A stretch of DNA of 18,465 nucleotides from CAZALT01 sp964485515. Lineage in GTDB: Bacteria; Actinomycetota; Acidimicrobiia; Acidimicrobiales; Acidimicrobilacustridaceae. The stretch's first letter is position 1. Every line of letters begins with the position of its first letter. Location: assembly GCA_964485515.1 (NCBI GenBank), contig CAZALT010000060.1:1-18465 (forward strand). The letters run 5' to 3'. The translations under genes and the position numbers were made by a program. Below are positions 14,501 to 18,465 of the stretch, piece by piece. The notes below the pieces were generated by a model that did no database searches, had not been told where the DNA came from, and worked only from the letters and a program-made list of their open reading frames with translations.

Positions 14501-16381
14501 TCATGGTTCTCCGCGCCGCGCCGGCTCGTGCAGCTTGTCGTAGAGCGATTCGGCCACGGCGTCGGGCAGCCAGCTCAGGTCTTTGAGCGTGTCGAGCGAG
14601 GCGCTCTTGACCGCCTTCACCGACCCGAGCTCCTTCACCAAGCGCTTCTTGCGGGTCTCGCCCAATCCCGGGATGTCGTCGAGCGCCGAGGTGGTCATGC
14701 GCTTGCCTCGCCGTTCCCGGTGGAAGGAGATGGCGAAGCGGTGCGATTCGTCGCGGATGCGCTGGAGCATGTAGAGCGCCTCGCTCCCCCGGGCCAGCTC
14801 GATCGGTTCGGAACGGCCGGGCACGAACACCTCCTCGAAGCGCTTGGCCAGCGAGGCCACGGGTATCTCCTCGCTGAGCCCGAGCTCGTCGAGGACCCGC
14901 ACGGCGACGCCGAGCTGACCCTTGCCGCCGTCGACGAGCAGCAGTTGAGGGGGATAGGCGAACTTCGCCTTCTCCCGATCGCCCACGGGCTTCTCCCGAT
15001 CGGCGAGGTAGGCGGTGAACCGGCGGGTGAGCACCTCCTCCATGGCGGCGAAGTCGTCGTTGCCGTCGACGGTCTTGATCTTGAACCGGCGGTACTCGCG
15101 CTTGGCGGGCAGGCCGTCCTCGACCACGACCATGGAGCCGACGTAGTCGGTCCCCTGGATGTGGCTCATGTCGTAGCACTCGATGCGCAACGGGGCCTCG
15201 GGCAGATCGAGCGCGTCCTGGAGCTCGTTGAGCGCCCTCGCCCGACTGTTGTGATCGGACGCTCGCCGCTGCCGGTGGCGTTGGAACTCCTCGGTGGCGT
15301 TCTGCGTGACGGTGGCCAACAGATCCTTCTTGTCTCCCCGGACCGGCACCCGCACCACGACCTTCGAGCCGCGCTGCTCGGTGAGCCACTCCTCGTACAG
15401 GTATGGATCAGCCGACGCGGTCGGCACCAGCACCTGCTTGGGCACCCCGAGCGGCGGGAGGTCGCCGTAGAGCAACTCGAGCACCCGGTCGATCAGCTCG
15501 GAGTCGGTGAGGTCCTCGGCCCGGTCGAGCACGAAGCCCTTGCGGCCGACCACCCGGCCCTTGCGGACGTAGAAGACCTGGACCGCGGCCTCGAGGTCGT
15601 CACCGGCGAGACCGATGACGTCGATGTCCTCCGAGCGGTCACCCACCATCTGCTGCTTGGCGATGGCCTTGCGCACGCTGTCCAGCCGGTCGCGCAACCG
15701 GGCGGCCTTCTCGAACTCGAGCTCGTCGGCGGCCTCGAACATCGCCTTTTCGAGGCGACCGACGATGGGGTCGGTGTCGCCGTCGAGGAACTCGAGCAGC
15801 TCGGCGACGAGCACGTCGTAGGCCGGCTTGCTGATCTCGCCCACACACGGGCCCGAGCACTTCTCGATGTGGAACAGCAGGCACGGCCGCCCGGCCCGCT
15901 CGTGGCGCTGGAACTTGTTGTCGGTGCACGTGCGCACCGGGAAGGTGCGCAGCAGCAGGTCGAGCGTCTCGCGGATGGCATACGCGTGGCCGTACGGCCC
16001 GAAGTAGCGCACCCCCTTGCGCTTGCGGCCCCGCATGACCATGGGCCGGGGCCACTCGTCGCCCACGGTGACGGCGAGGAACGGGTAGCTCTTGTCGTCG
16101 CGCAGCCGCACGTTGAACCGAGGCTGGTAGCGCTGGATGAGGCTGTACTCCAACATGAGCGCCTCGACGTCGTTGCGGACCTGGATCCACTCGACGGTCT
16201 CCGCGGCGGCGACCATCTGGGCGGTGCGCGGCGGGAGGTTGCGCGGGTTCTGGAAGTAGTTCGACAGCCGAGACCGCAAGCTCTTGGCCTTGCCGACGTA
16301 GACGACCTTCCCGTCGCCGTCCTTGAACTGGTACGAGCCGGGAGCATCGGGGATCGACCCGGCAGGAGGACGGGAAACCAT
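14501..16381 (-). CDS. uvrC: Excinuclease ABC subunit C
   Basis: The product is about 626 aa from the ATG at 16381. An in-frame ATG three codons earlier (16390) is equally possible, and an open frame continues to 16453. UvrC makes the dual incision around DNA lesions together with UvrB. The N-terminal GIY-YIG nuclease is shown by 'PGSYQF' and 'VVYVGKAKSLRSRLSNYF', with Tyr17 and Tyr28. A CxxxxC-type stretch 'CLLFHIEKCSGPC' follows, then the UvrB-binding UVR region 'EAADELEFEKAARLRDRLD'. The RNase H-like 5' nuclease domain has 'IECYDMSHIQGTDYVGSMVVVEDG' and 'LLLVDGGKGQL'. Tandem helix-hairpin-helix motifs close the protein ('DDIPGLGETRKKRLVKELGSV'). It is a complete enzyme of normal length. 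Confidence 0.97.
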   Translation of the reverse strand: MVSRPPAGSIPDAPGSYQFKDGDGKVVYVGKAKSLRSRLSNYFQNPRNLPPRTAQMVAAAETVEWIQVRNDVEALMLEYSLIQRYQPRFNVRLRDDKSYPFLAVTVGDEWPRPMVMRGRKRKGVRYFGPYGHAYAIRETLDLLLRTFPVRTCTDNKFQRHERAGRPCLLFHIEKCSGPCVGEISKPAYDVLVAELLEFLDGDTDPIVGRLEKAMFEAADELEFEKAARLRDRLDSVRKAIAKQQMVGDRSEDIDVIGLAGDDLEAAVQVFYVRKGRVVGRKGFVLDRAEDLTDSELIDRVLELLYGDLPPLGVPKQVLVPTASADPYLYEEWLTEQRGSKVVVRVPVRGDKKDLLATVTQNATEEFQRHRQRRASDHNSRARALNELQDALDLPEAPLRIECYDMSHIQGTDYVGSMVVVEDGLPAKREYRRFKIKTVDGNDDFAAMEEVLTRRFTAYLADREKPVGDREKAKFAYPPQLLLVDGGKGQLGVAVRVLDELGLSEEIPVASLAKRFEEVFVPGRSEPIELARGSEALYMLQRIRDESHRFAISFHRERRGKRMTTSALDDIPGLGETRKKRLVKELGSVKAVKSASLDTLKDLSWLPDAVAESLYDKLHEPARRGEP

Positions 16382-16478
16382 CGCGCTCATCGTACGGCCG
16401 GTGGGCGACCGCGGCGTGCTGTCGGCCCGCGTGGCCAGATGGAGTTCGATCAATCCCGGCGACGATCAGCGGCTCCTG

Positions 16479-17210
16479 TCAGGTGCCATCCAGCCCTCGC
16501 CGCGAGAAGCGGAGGCTGAGCTCGTAGCCGAGGCGACCCAGGTGGTCGACGAGGGCGAAGAGCACGACGATGGCGCCGCACATCTCCATGAGCTCCTCGA
16601 CCGAGGTCCCGAGCAGGTAGCGGTAGTTCTCATCGCCGATCGTCGAAGCCGTGTTGGCGTTGAACGCCTCCATGCCGACCGCGCCCCCGAAGAAGATCGC
16701 AGCGCCGAGGACGAGCCGCAGGCGCAAGGGGTCATCGAGACGAAAGGCGAAAGGGCCATAGACGATCGCGAGCACGGGGACGAAGAGGATCCCGAAGACC
16801 AGCCAGTTGTACCCCGCGTAGAAGCCGAGGAAGTCATGATCGACGACAACCGCGGCGTACTCGTGGAACGAGGCGAGCTCATCGAGCGAGAACAGGGCGA
16901 AGAGAACCGCCAGCCCTGCCCACGCGTAGCAGTCGCGCCGTTCCCCGATCTGCTTGGCTCGTCGAGCGAAGATGACCAGCACCGGGACCGAGGCCACGAG
17001 GACCAAGGTGGAGAACCAGACAGCGAGGGATCCTTCGGTGTGCAGCTCGAACCGCCCTCCAAGATCGTTGTCCTGCTGGTAGTAGCCCTTCTCGAGTTTG
17101 GCCGTGCTCACGATCGTGCCCAGCACGGTGATCGCCACCGCGATCCGCAAGAGCGTGGCGGTCAATCGTCGGGAGTCCACCGCGACGACATCGGGTTCGG
17201 GTTTCGCCAT
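16479..17210 (-). CDS. Six-TM integral membrane protein of unknown function
   Basis: The product is 243 aa from the ATG at 17210. The open frame extends to 17723, but the upstream part has no hydrophobic pattern and overlaps the divergent glycosyltransferase gene, so the short form is preferred. Six hydrophobic segments are visible at about 17-38, 62-82, 95-114, 128-151, 163-183 and 206-225. Charged and potentially metal-binding residues lie at membrane edges: Asp110-Glu111 and His116-Glu117 in 'SLDELASFHE', Glu181 in 'GMEAFN', and Glu205/Glu206/Glu209 in 'VEELMEMCGA'. Such residues suggest an enzyme or transporter rather than a structural protein, but I cannot name the family. It lies 97 bp downstream of the uvrC start on the same strand and is divergent from the GT39-like gene. 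Confidence 0.75.
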   Translation of the reverse strand: MAKPEPDVVAVDSRRLTATLLRIAVAITVLGTIVSTAKLEKGYYQQDNDLGGRFELHTEGSLAVWFSTLVLVASVPVLVIFARRAKQIGERRDCYAWAGLAVLFALFSLDELASFHEYAAVVVDHDFLGFYAGYNWLVFGILFVPVLAIVYGPFAFRLDDPLRLRLVLGAAIFFGGAVGMEAFNANTASTIGDENYRYLLGTSVEELMEMCGAIVVLFALVDHLGRLGYELSLRFSRRGLDGT

Positions 17211-17534
17211 GTCGATCCGATCACGAGAGATGCGGTCGCGGTTGGCCGCGTGGCCCGCTGCGTCGTCGTCGACGGATGCTACTTCGAGCTCTTGTGATCT
17301 GGGCAACAGACAACCGGCCTCGGTCGTTCGTTCTCCGAGCCAAGCAAGTCGGGCCGAAACCCACTCGCAGCTAGTCCTGTCTGCGATCAGGGACCCATGC
17401 CCTCCCCTCGACCCGACCAGACCGCTTGTGGTGTCCGACGACCTCGATAGGCATCGACGAGCGCTTGTGGGAGCGAAACGCGGAAGACCCGTCGCCCCTA
17501 TCATCGGTCCGATGCGGAGCGGGAGGCCTCGACG
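17211..17534. other. 324-bp divergent intergenic region
   Basis: This gap separates the six-TM protein (minus) from the glycosyltransferase (plus) and should carry both promoters. I see a 9-bp direct repeat CGCTTGTGG at 17423-17431 and 17462-17470 (39 bp apart) and a weak promoter-like pair TTGTGG (17426-17431) and TAGGCA (17448-17453). No convincing gene or RNA is visible. Confidence 0.4.
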
Positions 17535-18465
17535 GTGACAGCGCTGGGCCGGCAGGATGCGCCGGTGCAGGACCGCGCTCGGGTTCCTCCGCCGAGGTGG
17601 CTCGTCGCCGCACTGCTCGTCGTCCTCGTCGCAGGCGGTTCCGTCCGCATGGTCAACTCGAACCAGCCGATGCTCGAGTTCCACTCCATGCGCCAGTACA
17701 TGTCGATGAATCTGGCCTGGCACTGGGACATGAAGCTCGGTGGGGACGGGACGGCACAGGACCTCCGAGCATCGGAGGTGAGCTCCATCACCGAGCTACC
17801 GATCATGGAGGCGGCCACGGTCGCCGTCTGGCGTGCCTTGGGCGAGCGGCCCATCTGGGTGCCGCGGGCGATCACCGTCGCCGTGTGGACCGCGGGAGCC
17901 GCAATGCTCTTCTTCGTGCTCCGCCGTCTGAGGATCGGCGATGCGGGGGTGCTCATGGGCGTCGTGACGTGGACGCTCCATCCCTTCGTCATCACGGCGA
18001 CGCGCTCCTTTCAGCCCGACCCGCTCATGGTGACGGCCATCGTCGGAGCCATCTGGGCGATCATCGTCGACGACGAGCGTCAGACGGTTCGTTCGCTCGT
18101 CGTCGCGTCGGTTGCGGTCGCAGCGGCAGTGCTGACGAAGACCCCGGCGGTCTTCTTCGTGGTGCCGGTGTACGCCGCCCTCGCTTGGCGACGCGGCGGG
18201 GGAAAGGCCGTGATCTCGTGGCGATCGGCCTGCTTCGCTGCCGGAGCCCTGGGCCCCGCTCTGGCCTACAACGTCATCGGCCGGTTGACCTTCATGCAGG
18301 CCATGCCCAACAATTTCATCTACCCGCATCTGCTTCGGGAGGGGTGGTTCTGGGACTCCTGGTACTCGCAGATCGCAACGGGGTTCGGGCCACTCCTCGT
18401 GATCTTGGCTCTCGGCGGCATCGCGATCAGTGGGGGGCGTGGTCGGGTCGTGGGAGCCTCGTTCC
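17535..18465 (+). CDS. GT39-like membrane glycosyltransferase (PMT/ArnT type), 3' end outside window
   Basis: The gene starts at GTG 17535, with GGGAGG (17521-17526) as ribosome binding site, and continues past the last base; 310 residues are visible. After a cytoplasmic start and a first membrane helix (about 21-36), the first outer loop carries 'EFHSMRQ' (Glu47 ... Arg52-Gln53), the position of the acidic catalytic motif of GT-C enzymes such as protein mannosyltransferases and ArnT. 'ITELPIMEAATVAVWRALGERPIWVPR' and 'HPFVITATRSFQPDPLM' (Pro160-Asp161) are further family features, followed by several membrane helices. These enzymes transfer a sugar from a lipid-phosphate carrier to proteins, lipids or polymers outside the membrane. 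Acceptor and donor cannot be told. It may be the first gene of a cell-envelope glycan cluster lying to the right. Confidence 0.85.
   Translation, partial: MTALGRQDAPVQDRARVPPPRWLVAALLVVLVAGGSVRMVNSNQPMLEFHSMRQYMSMNLAWHWDMKLGGDGTAQDLRASEVSSITELPIMEAATVAVWRALGERPIWVPRAITVAVWTAGAAMLFFVLRRLRIGDAGVLMGVVTWTLHPFVITATRSFQPDPLMVTAIVGAIWAIIVDDERQTVRSLVVASVAVAAAVLTKTPAVFFVVPVYAALAWRRGGGKAVISWRSACFAAGALGPALAYNVIGRLTFMQAMPNNFIYPHLLREGWFWDSWYSQIATGFGPLLVILALGGIAISGGRGRVVGASF

Noticed and set aside
14528..16519. 663-codon plus-strand frame opposite uvrC
   Set aside because: uvrC is unmistakable on the other strand. This frame is rich in Leu, Val, Glu, His and Asp repeats without domain signatures.

Overview
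This looks like a chromosomal segment from a high-GC, actinobacteria-like organism. The coding frames have G/C-rich third positions, GTG starts are common, and the order uvrC ... rapZ ... gap-pgk-tpiA-secG is an actinobacterial arrangement. I lean towards a deep-branching class such as Acidimicrobiia, but this is an impression from the proteins, not a test.

Layout. (1) Bases 1-5411 look like accessory DNA. They hold the C-terminal tail of a tyrosine recombinase, a small conserved-looking protein, a 710-aa DUF262/HNH protein of the GmrSD/SspE/BrxU type with an extra C-terminal HEPN-like domain, and, convergent to it, a 771-aa protein with a winged-helix-like N-terminus, a PIN-like nuclease core, a coiled coil and three C-terminal membrane segments. 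This block ends at the 3' side of a tRNA-Leu(GAG) gene (5412-5495, minus), a classic integration target. It is most simply read as one end of an integrated island carrying candidate defence genes. (2) Bases 5584-8691 (minus) hold a small lipoprotein, a family-5 solute-binding lipoprotein, secG and a VOC-fold protein. (3) Bases 8827-11764 (minus) form the glycolytic operon gap-pgk-tpiA, tightly spaced, with an inverted repeat in the gap leader. (4) Bases 11934-16381 carry rapZ, a SAM methyltransferase and uvrC on the minus strand. A plus-strand VapBC toxin-antitoxin pair sits between the methyltransferase and uvrC. (5) Bases 16479-18465 hold a six-TM protein of unknown function (minus) and, divergent from it, the start of a GT39-like membrane glycosyltransferase that runs off the window.

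How they fit. gap, pgk and tpiA carry out consecutive triose-phosphate steps of glycolysis. SecG belongs to the Sec translocon, which also exports the two adjacent lipoproteins. UvrC acts in nucleotide excision repair and RapZ is a nucleotide-binding regulator. The usual neighbours yvcK and whiA are absent between rapZ and gap. The most interesting part is the tRNA-proximal block, where two large multi-domain proteins with three different nuclease-type signatures (HNH, HEPN, PIN) lie next to each other in convergent orientation.
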